Source of the DNA: Alteromonas sp. RKMC-009 | GTDB taxonomy: Bacteria > Pseudomonadota > Gammaproteobacteria > Enterobacterales > Alteromonadaceae | DNA: 64,000 bases | Direction of reading: 5' to 3' | Assembly (NCBI RefSeq): GCF_003584565.2 | Contig: NZ_CP031010.1 | Coordinates: 2,232,001 to 2,296,000 of the forward strand | Shown: in pieces, positions 50,001 to 57,744 of the stretch | Numbering within the stretch: the first letter of the stretch is position 1 | Layout: every line of letters starts with the position of its first letter | Notes under the pieces: model-generated | Seen by the model: only the letters and a program-made list of their open reading frames with translations | What the model was told of the DNA's origin: nothing | Databases searched by the model: none | Made by a program: the position numbers and the translations under genes

Positions 50001-53000
50001 TTTACGGGCGTGACACATGGCAGAACCGACAAAAGGATATCTTACCTTCGCTTCAGAAGAACGCTGAATACCAGAATGATGTATCCAAGAAGGTAATGGA
50101 CGATCTGGAATACCTGGTTCAGTACAACTTTGAAGGGGCCGGCTATGAGACCGAGAAAGGCCGCAATAACCGAGCGCTTGATGAAGCAGGTAATCCGGTG
50201 CCTTCGCGTACACGCTCTGCACCTGAAGCCCCTAAGCCAGCTGAGACAACTAAAACGACTCAGGTTAAGGAAGAGGCAGAACAGAAGAACATCCGTACCA
50301 GAAATGACTACGGCGAGTTGCGCGACCCGAGTGTAGCGGTAACTGACCCTTTCCAAATCCTGTTTGAGAAAGCAGTCAAAGAGACTACCAATGTACGTGA
50401 AGTACTTCATATGCTGATGAAGGACCGTAAGGTCAAGACACTGAACGCAGGCATTCTTAAAATGCTGGCCAAGCACGTACCGCCAGACCTGACATTTAAA
50501 GTCGTCGGGGATGAAGCCTATAACTCAGTGAACAACATGATGACAGTTGCCCTGGGTGTCTATGACCCTAATGACCGCGAAATCATGTTACGTTCAAGTG
50601 ACTATAAGCATTCCGGTACTACGCTGGAAACAGTGGCCCATGAGTTAATTCACGCCATGACTTCGGACCTGGTGAACCGTGTACAGAACGGGGAGATTAA
50701 AGATCCTCAATCTGTAAAAGCTGTCGAAAAGCTGGAAGAACTACGCACTGAAATCGCAGAAAAAGCGTCAAAGGCCGGTATCCGGTTGAACAGTGAAGCC
50801 ACACGTAACATCAAAGAACTGATTGCCTATGGCTTTACTAACCGTGAGTTTATCGAGCAGCTGAAAAACATTAAGACTAAGCAACGCCGTAATGGTGGAC
50901 TTATCGACATGTTTACTTCATTCGTAAGCCGGATCACAAACGCCATATTCAAAGGCGAGAGCTCACCGAAAACAGACAGTGCAGTCCGTCAGGTGATTGA
51001 ACTGGGTGCTTCACTGATTGAGTCACAGGCACGCTTACTCCCACGTGGTACAGAGAGTGTGTACGCCGCCGACATGCAACGCATCCGGAAGATGACACCC
51101 GCCGAACTTGTACAGGCGTTCGCGGAGCGAAATGCCGACAGAGATACAGACCACACTGAATACCTGAAAGAAATCCAACAGAGTCTGATTAACAGTGTTG
51201 CTGGCTTGAACGGTAAAGAGTTGTTTGATGCGGAAGAAGCACTGGGTGATGAATTTGACCAGTTCGTTACGCACCTGAACAACAACACCACACCTTTTGT
51301 CAGTAACCTGCGTGATACCTTCCCGATGCCGGAAGAAGAACTTTATGTTGCCGAGCAGCTGGAAAGTGTATTAGGCAGTTCACTGAATACGTACAGCTTT
51401 GAAAGAACGCAGTTACGTAAGGCATGGTTGTCAGCCAAAGAAGCACTGACCTGGGAATCGTTCCTGCCATTTGAGCAGGCTAAACTGGACCCCTCAGAAG
51501 TCGCTAAAGCGAAAGCCAAGTATGACTATCTGTTCAGTCCTTCTGGTTTAAATGCCGGTAACATTGAGCAGTCGGATATCGCCGGCCGCAATATTGATAG
51601 TAGACAGGCTGATTACCTCACACGCTTTGCTGTTGTAGGTGCAACCCACTTACCGGTGAGACAGTTACTGGAGAACATCGAAAATCGTGCTTCAGACACC
51701 CCTGAAGGCAGTATCTACCGACAGGTACAACATTATATCAGTCGGATCCTTGGACGCCTTGTGGACCTGCTGAACGGCAATGTGAACCTGAGCCGTACGG
51801 TACGTGATGCACATGACAGTTTGCTTGGCCGGCTTGCACAGAAGAACTATGACACCCGCCGTAAACTGGATGTGCTGGAACGCACGGAACAGAAACTGCG
51901 TAGTGGTGCTGATGATCTGATTAAGCAAGGTGTGAAAGCCGCCGTAAACAGTAAGGCCTTTGGTTCAGTGAGAACCACAAGAGTACCTTTCGTAGCGGCA
52001 ACAGCCGGACTGGTTGAACTGGCCGTTAAAGACCGTGTGGGTAAAGTGACCCAGATGATCAAAGATGACATCAAAAACAACAAGCAAACACCGCAAAGCA
52101 ATGTTGCCCTGGCCGTTGATGAAGTAATCGGTGACACGGTTAATAACGAAGAAATGCTGAAGCAGCTGCGTTACACCAACAGGGACATTGAACAGAAACG
52201 TACGTTTGTTTCCAAAAACCTGAGCCAGATTATTCACGAAGGTTTCAAAACCAGACTGAACAAGCACCAGAGTAAGGCTGTTACCAAAGCCCTTATCAAG
52301 TCTGATGTTCCTTCGCTACTGGCACACGGCTACACCATGGAACAGGTAGCAGAGTTGCTGGCAAGCAACGAGGCGGTACACGCTGAAGCCGCTAAGCTGG
52401 AACAACAGCTGAGTGAATTACCACACTTCGCAAAGTACGTTGCACACAGTAAAGCACTTGGTTTCTACATGGCGAGAAACGTGGCCACAACCCGCAACCT
52501 TATTAAGAATGCCTACGGCATCGCTAATATGTTCGGGTATGGTCTGGCAGTGTCTCAGGAAGAAGCACAAGCCGCGGAACCGCTTATTGAGCAGCTGGCT
52601 TCCCTGTACGCAATCAAGTATACCGATGCCGCTTCAAAGGCGCTGGCTCTGGAAGTCGTACGTACTGAGAACGCACGTAAAGACGGCCAGAACGGGGCAG
52701 AGTACCTGCTTAGACAGTATCAGGACATTCGTGAAGAATCACAGGAACAGTTGTTCCATGGCGATCCTGCATTAATGACTAAAGGCTTTATCAGTGAAAT
52801 ACACAACCCGTATGTGTCACTTGACTGGGCTGTACCAGGTTCTGAGAAAGCCAAGCAGCTTGAAGCCATGGGCTACATTAAGCGTGACGGCCTTATTGCC
52901 AAAGACAGAATGCTGGACAATGAACAGCACGTTCACCTGTACACAGTACGTGATGGCGGTATGCGCCGTAGGGTTACCGGTGTGGCCTCTCTTACAGAGG

Positions 53001-54598
53001 TTGCCGCAAAGGGTACTAACTACGTACAGGCAGCCTTTAACGCTGATAACGGCCAAATGTACCGTGACTTCGGAAAGGTACTGCCGGCACTGACACGCAA
53101 TGCAGTTGATGATTCAGCTGAACGTATGGACATTGACTTCGATCCGGAAACCGTGAAAGAAGCGATGATGATTCCAACATTCAGCCCTGACGGACGTGTT
53201 ACCGATTACCGGTATGAAATGTCAGAGGAAAACCGCGATAAGATTCTGGAAAAGCAGTATGACGTAGGTGAAGTGGTTGGTGGTATCGCCGGTAGCATCG
53301 TGGACCGTACAAATACGAAATCACGCAATGAGCAGATGATTGACGTACTGTATGACCAGTATGCTAACGACAAGAACCCGACCGCATCTAACTACGTGAA
53401 GGTCAGCGCAGATGCAAAAGATCCTGTTATCCGTGAATACTGGGACTTACTGCCACGGGATGCCAAGTTACATGCCAGGGATAAGTTTGGACGCCCACAC
53501 TTAATGGTGCGCCGTGACTTGCTCAACCTGACGTTTGGCTACCGTAAGTGGTCAGCTGCCGAGATATTCAAGGCCGACAGAGATAAGCAGCATATGCTTA
53601 CTAAAGCCTTCAGAACCGCAGTGGAAATGACACTGGGTAAAGTGTTCGGGGATAAGCTGATACTTCGTATCCAGCAGACTGAGAATGTAGTACAGACCAT
53701 CGTGAAGATGATCAAAGACTCCATTATCGTCAAATCCCTGTTTACCACCGTGTTCAACATCGTGAGTAACGGCTATTTCCTCAACCTTGCCGGTGTTCCC
53801 CTGAGACAGGGTATCACTGACACTGTGAAAGGCTGGCGATATGCGAGTGCCTACAACACACTGAAAAAGCGGCAATATGCATTGCAGCGGCAGCTGGCCG
53901 TAACCGGTACAGGCTCAAAGCGCGAATCTCTACGGAGTGAACTTGCAGAAGTCACCACGGAAATGTCGGCCAATCCTGTACATGAGTTAATGGAAGCTGG
54001 CTTATTTCAGACCATCGTTGAAGACATTGATACCGCTAAAGACCCGTTCAGTTATAAAACCAAACTGACACAGCGTATAGATGATGTCCTGACAAACAAA
54101 CGTCTGGGACCGGTGAATAAGTTCGGCAAATTCCTGTTCGTGACCCAGGACACCCAGTTTTACGATATGCTCAATCAGCCTATTCAAATGTCAGACTTCG
54201 CTGCACGATACGCGCAGTACCGTCACCTGACAGAAACAGCTGAGAACAAGTTAAGTAAATCGGATGCGCTGGCCAAGGTAAGCCGGAACTTCGTTAACTA
54301 CGATATTCCGACAAGCCAGGGATTACAGTACCTCAATGATATGGGACTGCTGTACTTCACAAAGTATGCCTTACGTATTCAGCGACCAGTGTATGAGTTG
54401 TTCAGGGAACAGCCGGCATCGACTTTGGCGAACATGTTCCTGATCGGAAACATGGGTATACCGTCACCGGTAGATGCTGCATGGTTCCAGTCCAGTATTC
54501 TTGACAAGATTGGAAACCCTGTCAGTACCGGATTAAACGCATGGGATGAGATACTGCCGATAAACGGAATACTTCATGCCATGGGCTTTAAATCATAA
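44024..54598 (+). CDS. Virion-encapsidated RNA polymerase (N4 vRNAP type)
   Basis: 3,524 residues, almost the size of N4 gp50. The central T7-type polymerase is recognisable: GR of the T/DxxGR motif (WKYGR, R1417), motif A ELDGVTNG with catalytic D1563, motif B R1657-x3-K1661-x7-Y1669-G, and motif C VHDGF with catalytic D1928. The enzyme enters the cell with the DNA and transcribes early genes from hairpin promoters. N-terminal 1,000 residues are helical with an acidic T/E-rich linker at about 810-910. After the polymerase, HELIH at 2206-2210 with a downstream E2265 (KELIAYGF) looks like a zincin site. C-terminal 1,200 residues are of unknown function. Same synteny as N4 gene 50. Confidence 0.92.
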   Translation: MSNPLGSNLSAQKAQRVQQKVDSLTSLDRLIQESQRKETALTDWVMGNRADTERRAQIDGRAWAGQTELGTLSGQAKQLANRVLSGGANILGDWASAPGNAEANQYLSLLDDATRQALALELNNKALSPEQQQLLNTPVNDSRYNQGGYSYNGNVNRPMGNTGQTPRQIFAKYQEALKGAGENADYFTKDTWIEDAYNPLNREAQSKQFGYAWEDSGIEEAKGASETAGALADLTVEGLKALLSNPASTFEYAAESAPSAFATAVPGLGQANSAAYALNTQAENLRKADKENKVVSTDKQAELAAEAALGGILDFAGDSATRAISGIKKLGKTDVTKATTEATKEVAKESVASAKEVLTKAAKGTGGMATEGVTEAVQTAIENDALGEDFDLKEDGRDIYEAGMIGVGASGATAAAVRTPQAVATSTNAVNTVSSAAAAKVGNLNEARKQRTEEAQKVADEQVRAEIDSGNYTTLVENSLSDGENTEKVSIDDGIRNIRARHEAALTSDATQEQKEALGDEALIEATQLQSAIAEKLESLETEITNTSDPKVRASLEKQADKLVDQENRVTDAVNNMFARQETISNTAQAVDSVVNAEQRDDKFEVDAQRIFKSEMYSPESITLEDVESLLQSRHWTPEERTRLQNAAAVKEAALAATEQRTSSTVDGVNNDLVKGRAAGTYDKADRGATSALQYQAEITQLIDAGDTNTARQKLRRLEALANSQTRKADDFERAFAPWSRGGIPDITDEDQRAIDYVAANYKMRGSRKDGSRSYQIYERSGRMVKSVRAEANLLNAVVNNINGLMPAEEQVSAPVTESVATPTAAPEAPVTEVAETTAQPEVTAATTAASTENTPADAIPDTITPEEQESQSVSVSDDTSTEDTTVESVGLTDEELPAQDEPELSDTEKQLSEMRLNENRLDATIREAKRKLNNKALIRSEAMDNLGFLGEPNTPIEKQAVKRETRRITQELLDTIATAKSDISDSASARKYLEGREEGYHAADRLLAGNKTLNKFFKKSDRVRSIIAEVPHVIQRLRELPSLLLTDSDSVSGLTTQQKNAVEHFTAFAPGFAKIINQMAKPTDPSYDTQNLHNTLLENGKYPESVTAAMSMAAYNWVATSSMDALFNKKATVGQMFGVKEEKVNHDLHQLMMTRGLPEDWITRQLGRDIIKMLGLSLNDENGSTVHLSRLEFQLGQVTLSAMLNAQLVEGVQTSWADIKGAASKKVNAEIKKSGRYTGTDKSPALYNTFLPKYNPDAPLFSDEQLDGRARDIYEVNKDTGRILSEALSIGNPTRMPSFKPITKLPAHMKRTIKKLPQKMQDAILKAQQTPMGISSDTDTLVNLLGDAEQKLVFNFHTEEEMRLAPKRKRKAMEAVNAGLQRELDNYNEFREAMELSKGGLGKPFYLPMESWKYGRLGYSSSVNPQTSKIHRGLIGVKAWKRDIKLDNEQAVNLFKLGVAQGFGIDIDKMQIESSLGQFGTLVTEDTRIQEAAEAAVALVEGGVDPLSAEGQIARALVTDVVRQYKEGTHTLRALMNYGRYLQALDDPDEKSFSTDLWVELDGVTNGVAIGTMLYGNGTADNMKEMLKKGGFFFDGQRSLGNAIEGGQRDFYQTLTDRWNQLLQEDLSSYPAEHPIHAVMKTIMDTVTKNGTDIPRALGKEPLMQRVYGAGDDTIEAILGQEFLDKFDDRIEKAIVDNDPQGSLTALQALNRELQRLTNSKENFIPVTKGMSVKDMRDLEMPNYQQNMIADAVIRNMAAPLAGAIDEQFNDFKENRQNYVDGMQQLNATFADLTDMLMEDARQALIKAGKLEKNQPLPRKVFNDLMSKFHTIMPNVQYAYSQNAEEQTQVAEIGETIDQKQNASTSFAKNIPLKLKGAWRKGLSAKARRDTVTREIGVGSGVQNIHAFDAAMAAHLLTEVGAFNVHDGFPVSVLDAVKAGQSLNSEMAAQIGKLNPYQHLLDQMLAMEEAIESLVQAGRISKSKQGKLVATLYGRDTWQNRQKDILPSLQKNAEYQNDVSKKVMDDLEYLVQYNFEGAGYETEKGRNNRALDEAGNPVPSRTRSAPEAPKPAETTKTTQVKEEAEQKNIRTRNDYGELRDPSVAVTDPFQILFEKAVKETTNVREVLHMLMKDRKVKTLNAGILKMLAKHVPPDLTFKVVGDEAYNSVNNMMTVALGVYDPNDREIMLRSSDYKHSGTTLETVAHELIHAMTSDLVNRVQNGEIKDPQSVKAVEKLEELRTEIAEKASKAGIRLNSEATRNIKELIAYGFTNREFIEQLKNIKTKQRRNGGLIDMFTSFVSRITNAIFKGESSPKTDSAVRQVIELGASLIESQARLLPRGTESVYAADMQRIRKMTPAELVQAFAERNADRDTDHTEYLKEIQQSLINSVAGLNGKELFDAEEALGDEFDQFVTHLNNNTTPFVSNLRDTFPMPEEELYVAEQLESVLGSSLNTYSFERTQLRKAWLSAKEALTWESFLPFEQAKLDPSEVAKAKAKYDYLFSPSGLNAGNIEQSDIAGRNIDSRQADYLTRFAVVGATHLPVRQLLENIENRASDTPEGSIYRQVQHYISRILGRLVDLLNGNVNLSRTVRDAHDSLLGRLAQKNYDTRRKLDVLERTEQKLRSGADDLIKQGVKAAVNSKAFGSVRTTRVPFVAATAGLVELAVKDRVGKVTQMIKDDIKNNKQTPQSNVALAVDEVIGDTVNNEEMLKQLRYTNRDIEQKRTFVSKNLSQIIHEGFKTRLNKHQSKAVTKALIKSDVPSLLAHGYTMEQVAELLASNEAVHAEAAKLEQQLSELPHFAKYVAHSKALGFYMARNVATTRNLIKNAYGIANMFGYGLAVSQEEAQAAEPLIEQLASLYAIKYTDAASKALALEVVRTENARKDGQNGAEYLLRQYQDIREESQEQLFHGDPALMTKGFISEIHNPYVSLDWAVPGSEKAKQLEAMGYIKRDGLIAKDRMLDNEQHVHLYTVRDGGMRRRVTGVASLTEVAAKGTNYVQAAFNADNGQMYRDFGKVLPALTRNAVDDSAERMDIDFDPETVKEAMMIPTFSPDGRVTDYRYEMSEENRDKILEKQYDVGEVVGGIAGSIVDRTNTKSRNEQMIDVLYDQYANDKNPTASNYVKVSADAKDPVIREYWDLLPRDAKLHARDKFGRPHLMVRRDLLNLTFGYRKWSAAEIFKADRDKQHMLTKAFRTAVEMTLGKVFGDKLILRIQQTENVVQTIVKMIKDSIIVKSLFTTVFNIVSNGYFLNLAGVPLRQGITDTVKGWRYASAYNTLKKRQYALQRQLAVTGTGSKRESLRSELAEVTTEMSANPVHELMEAGLFQTIVEDIDTAKDPFSYKTKLTQRIDDVLTNKRLGPVNKFGKFLFVTQDTQFYDMLNQPIQMSDFAARYAQYRHLTETAENKLSKSDALAKVSRNFVNYDIPTSQGLQYLNDMGLLYFTKYALRIQRPVYELFREQPASTLANMFLIGNMGIPSPVDAAWFQSSILDKIGNPVSTGLNAWDEILPINGILHAMGFKS

Positions 54599-54601
54599 AT
54601 A

Positions 54602-54624
54602 AAAAGGGGCGTTAAGCCCCTTTG
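54602..54624. terminator. Bidirectional terminator between convergent blocks
   Basis: AAAGGGGC-GTTAA-GCCCCTTT between the rightward vRNAP gene and the leftward gene at 54627. Confidence 0.9.
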
Positions 54625-54626
54625 TC

Positions 54627-54917
54627 TTACTTTAAGGACAGGAGAAATGCCACTAAACACGCTGCCGTAATCACCAACCCTGCACGTAAATACATCTTAC
54701 GTGATGTATCAGGGGTAGTAGTTTCCTCTACTACTCTGGGTTTGTGGGTGATAGTGGGCGTAATGACGTGACCTTGTTCCCTTAATAAACGGACACGTGA
54801 CCCAACACTTGCAGCAGTCCGGCCAAGGATATCAGCGACTTCCCGATACATCAGGCGGTCTTCGTTAACCAGGCGGATAATAGTTTCATCTTCTTGTGGG
54901 GTATATAAAGCGGGCAT
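54627..54917 (-). CDS. Myb/SANT-like HTH protein with C-terminal membrane anchor
   Basis: 96 residues from ATG 54915-54917 (MPALYTPQEDET), with GAGAGAAGCT as SD. YTPQEDETIIRLVNEDRLMYREVADILGRTAASVGSRVRLL is a Myb/SANT-type helix-turn-helix. The C-terminus (LRAGLVITAACLVAFLLSLK) is a single membrane span, making it a tail-anchored DNA-binding protein. Role unknown; membrane-tethered regulation or DNA positioning is possible. Confidence 0.65.
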   Translation of the reverse strand: MPALYTPQEDETIIRLVNEDRLMYREVADILGRTAASVGSRVRLLREQGHVITPTITHKPRVVEETTTPDTSRKMYLRAGLVITAACLVAFLLSLK

Positions 54918-54929
54918 AGCTTCTCTCAA

Positions 54930-54958
54930 TAAAAAAAGACCTCTAATCAAAGAGGTCA
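54930..54958 (-). terminator. Rho-independent terminator of replication operon
   Basis: Minus-strand GACCTCT-TTGATT-AGAGGTC followed by seven T residues; it overlaps the last codons and TAG of the gene at 54943-55179. Confidence 0.92.
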
Positions 54959-55179
54959 GGGTTTTCTTTTTTAAATTCAGCGTCAGCCTTTTTGATAGCT
55001 TCCTTTATGTTGGGGGCTTGTTTGATAAGCCACACCAATCCCGCTACAGCGCATATCCCCAACAGGACGGCGAGAAATATAGAAAGGAAGTATGTCACGG
55101 CTACGACCACCCCGACACATACACACACAAGTATGATAGTCAGGATGGTTTTGAGGAATGACCAGGCCTTTTTAAGCAT
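54943..55179 (-). CDS. Small two-span membrane protein (78 aa)
   Basis: Two adjacent hydrophobic helices (TILTIILVCVCVGVVVAVTYFL and FLAVLLGICAVAGLVWLI) followed by a charged cytoplasmic tail (KEAIKKADAEFKKENPD). Start overlaps the preceding stop by one base. Family unknown. Confidence 0.7.
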   Translation of the reverse strand: MLKKAWSFLKTILTIILVCVCVGVVVAVTYFLSIFLAVLLGICAVAGLVWLIKQAPNIKEAIKKADAEFKKENPDLFD

Positions 55180-55649
55180 CAGGCGAACAGTGATTTCTTA
55201 TTAGGTTGTTCGTCAGCTTTGAAAGGTGGCTTTTCATCTTCCGGCTCAACTACTGCAGATTTCTTCACACCGGCGAATAAAGACTTTTTAGGCTTTTCTT
55301 CTTCCTGTGGTGCTTCTTCTGTAGTTTCCGGCTCGGCGGTTTCTTCAGCAGCAGGTTCTTCCTTTGCAGGTTCCGGTTCCTGTTCGGCTTCGTCTTCTGC
55401 TTCAGGGGCTTCTTCGGCTACCGGCTCAGGAGACTTCTGTTTACGGCGGCGGCGCTTAGGTGCAGGCTTAGCTTCGGCTTCTGGATTGGCTACGGCAGCA
55501 ACATCAGTGTTGATTGCGGCTGTGACTTCAGTACCGTCAATTTGTAATTCAACGGTGAACGGTTGTTCTGCCAGATTAAGTACGTTGGCCGCCTTAATGT
55601 GTTGTTCGATAATCGTAGTGATATCGGATTCTTCTAATAAAATTTTCAC
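55179..55649 (-). CDS. Acidic low-complexity protein with KKSLFA motifs
   Basis: 156 residues. A small N-terminal domain (ILLEESDITTIIEQHIKAANVL) leads to a basic patch (KPAPKRRRRKQKS) and a long Glu/Pro/Ala tract. Two copies of KKSLFA occur, one at about residue 121 and one at the extreme C-terminus. The SSB encoded two genes upstream ends in KSLFK, so the motif may bind a shared partner. It overlaps the RuvC-like gene by 4 bp. Confidence 0.7.
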   Translation of the reverse strand: MKILLEESDITTIIEQHIKAANVLNLAEQPFTVELQIDGTEVTAAINTDVAAVANPEAEAKPAPKRRRRKQKSPEPVAEEAPEAEDEAEQEPEPAKEEPAAEETAEPETTEEAPQEEEKPKKSLFAGVKKSAVVEPEDEKPPFKADEQPNKKSLFA

Positions 55650-56203
55650 GCTCTGATCTTCCTGTGAAAGCTGAGTAATTGTTTGAAGGTGTCCGTTTGC
55701 ATGCCTGCTTCTACAGCGGCAACGGCATCGGCTAAGTGTTCGTTCTTAGCTGTGATCACCTGATGGCCGTTACGCTTCTGCGTAAGCCATTTTACGTTTG
55801 GATACTTATTGACTGCCCACGTGATCATGTCCTGCTTGGTGGCGTTCTTATCGCCGGTAGCAGCCAGTTTCACTTCATTAGGGGTCACTTCAATAAGGGG
55901 GATTTTGATACCGGCAAGCAGCTGGACGCATGCACCGTATGACATCATTGCACGGGCTGACTGACTCCCTACGGGTACTTCTACAAATATGAGGTCTACG
56001 CCTTCGATAAACTTATGAAGTCCGTCATGGAGTTCACGGCAGCGTTGCAGGTCTTGGGAGTTCTTCCGTACCTGCTTCTTCGCTGATTTGTCCGCACTGG
56101 TTTGGACCAGTTTCAGTTCGTGCGGGTCAAAGGCCACTCCGTCAAAGTGGCCCTTTACCATCCCCAAGTTTGATAGGCTTGGATCCAGTCCCGCGACAAT
56201 CAT
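55646..56203 (-). CDS. RuvC-like Holliday-junction nuclease
   Basis: 185 residues. RNase H-like fold with GLDPSLSNLG (D7), a second acidic strand FVEVPVGSQSA (E75 region) and a C-terminal KNEHLADAVAA with catalytic-type D. Probably resolves branched DNA before packaging. Overlaps the SSB stop by one base. Confidence 0.82.
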   Translation of the reverse strand: MIVAGLDPSLSNLGMVKGHFDGVAFDPHELKLVQTSADKSAKKQVRKNSQDLQRCRELHDGLHKFIEGVDLIFVEVPVGSQSARAMMSYGACVQLLAGIKIPLIEVTPNEVKLAATGDKNATKQDMITWAVNKYPNVKWLTQKRNGHQVITAKNEHLADAVAAVEAGMQTDTFKQLLSFHRKIRA

Positions 56204-56940
56204 TACTTAAACAGGCTCTTTACACCTGAACGGGCTTTGTCACCGCCAGACTTAGGTGGCGCACCTTTAGTTGCACCGTTACCGGAAGCACCTTTGGCAC
56301 GGTTGATTACCTGGCCTTTGTTCTTTTCGGTCCAGACATCAATGAACGTAGCTTCTTCAGCTTCAGACTGGATTTCAGTCACGGTCATTTTGTCAGATGC
56401 ACGGAAGAACTTAACGACTTCGTTTTGCTGACGTGTCTCACCAGATGCAACGTACTTGCCCTGATCGTTCTTAACACGCTTGTCCACTTCCTGCAGTTCT
56501 ACTGCGGCAATGATTTCTTTGTCCAGCAGATCTACCAGCATCTGTACTTTGGTTGGCAGTTCTTTCTTCGCATCGAAATCGTAAAGGTTGATCACCTTCT
56601 CTTCGGTGTCCAGATCACCGATTTCTTCACCTACAGATAGCAGGGTCATGGTGTTACCCAGAATGAAGCCAGGCAGGTACTGTTCGTTACCTTCCTTATC
56701 GGTGTACGTATTACTCAGACCTTTTTCCTCACCGGAAGTCAGGTATGTAGTTTGCGTTACTGAACCGGCTTCTGACTCCAGTTGGAAGTTCAGGCTGATT
56801 GCACCGCTTTTGGCGGCGTCCAGGAAGGCATACTTAATTTTCATCGGGTATGCGTCAGTTTCCAGCATACGACGACCACCTACACGGTCAGAATCCAGAT
56901 TGATATCTTTTTTGGTTTTCAGGGCATTTTTAAGTGACAT
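56203..56940 (-). CDS. Single-stranded DNA-binding protein (N4 gp45-like)
   Basis: 245 residues; size and context match N4 SSB (gp45), which coats ssDNA and also activates host RNA polymerase at late promoters. The body is beta-rich (AYPMKIKYAFLDAAKSGAISLNFQLES). The C-terminus is a flexible G/K-rich tail (KGASGNGATKGAPPKSGGDKARS) ending in VKSLFK. In N4 the SSB C-terminus is important for transcription activation. Confidence 0.78.
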   Translation of the reverse strand: MSLKNALKTKKDINLDSDRVGGRRMLETDAYPMKIKYAFLDAAKSGAISLNFQLESEAGSVTQTTYLTSGEEKGLSNTYTDKEGNEQYLPGFILGNTMTLLSVGEEIGDLDTEEKVINLYDFDAKKELPTKVQMLVDLLDKEIIAAVELQEVDKRVKNDQGKYVASGETRQQNEVVKFFRASDKMTVTEIQSEAEEATFIDVWTEKNKGQVINRAKGASGNGATKGAPPKSGGDKARSGVKSLFK

Positions 56941-56953
56941 AGTGGCAATTACC

Positions 56954-57685
56954 TTAGTTGTAGTATTCGTTCAGACGGTCGAGCACTTTCTGTGCATCGT
57001 TATCAATGAAAGTTTCTTCCATTTCCCACAGGCCCATAGGACCGCGCATACGCTCGTTTACTGTTTTCTCAGTAATCTGTGTTTGGAAGACGTGTTTGTA
57101 GCCGAGGGCTTTTTCCTGCGGGGTGACGTTCAGAAGTTCTGACTCATCAGTCAGGTCTTTCAGCTTCATCTTTTTGGCTGCAATGATGCAGGAGAAGTAG
57201 CTTTCAACACCTTGGTTCTTGATAGCACCTTTAGCCGGTACTTTCGTTTCAAGGACCATATCTGCTTCGTTCAGTTGATCGACAACGTGAGCAAGGAAGA
57301 TGACATTTTTAGAACTGCCGGCAACGTGGTGTTGCATCAGACGCTTAAAGTACTGGGTATAATCACCCCAGGCCTTCATGGTGTTCTCTGAGTTCAGTAC
57401 ATACACTGACTCATACATGTCCATCAGGTAGTTGAGTGAATCGACTACGATGGTGTGTACATGGGCCATATCATCGGTTTCAGCCATTTCAAAGGCTTCT
57501 TCCACTTGCAGCGGGTCAGTTACAACCAGTTCCATGAACTTACTGCGGAAAGGTAATTTCTTACCTGATTCACAGTTGAGGTACATGACCCCTTCGGGGT
57601 TTTTCAGGTCTCGCAATGATGCAGATTTACCTACGGCAGACTTACCGCAGATCAGCACCAGATTGTCATTCACTTCGAGTGACAT
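56954..57685 (-). CDS. RecA-like P-loop ATPase of replication module
   Basis: 243 residues from ATG 57683-57685 (MSLEVNDNLVLICG), with GGAGAACATC as SD. Walker A GKSAVGKSAS (about 14-23) and a Walker B-like HTIVVDSLNYLMD (about 77-89) mark a RecA/Sak4-type ATPase, likely a recombinase or mediator. It sits between primase-helicase and SSB. Confidence 0.8.
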   Translation of the reverse strand: MSLEVNDNLVLICGKSAVGKSASLRDLKNPEGVMYLNCESGKKLPFRSKFMELVVTDPLQVEEAFEMAETDDMAHVHTIVVDSLNYLMDMYESVYVLNSENTMKAWGDYTQYFKRLMQHHVAGSSKNVIFLAHVVDQLNEADMVLETKVPAKGAIKNQGVESYFSCIIAAKKMKLKDLTDESELLNVTPQEKALGYKHVFQTQITEKTVNERMRGPMGLWEMEETFIDNDAQKVLDRLNEYYN

Positions 57686-57715
57686 GATGTTCTCCAAATT
57701 AAGAAAAGCGCAGTA

Positions 57716-57731
57716 GCCACCGAAGGGTGGC
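57716..57731 (-). promoter_or_regulatory. Class I hairpin variant before ATPase-SSB operon
   Basis: GCCACC-GAAG-GGTGGC, 30-45 bp upstream of the ATPase ATG. Confidence 0.55.
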
Positions 57732-57744
57732 CACTTAGGGATGT

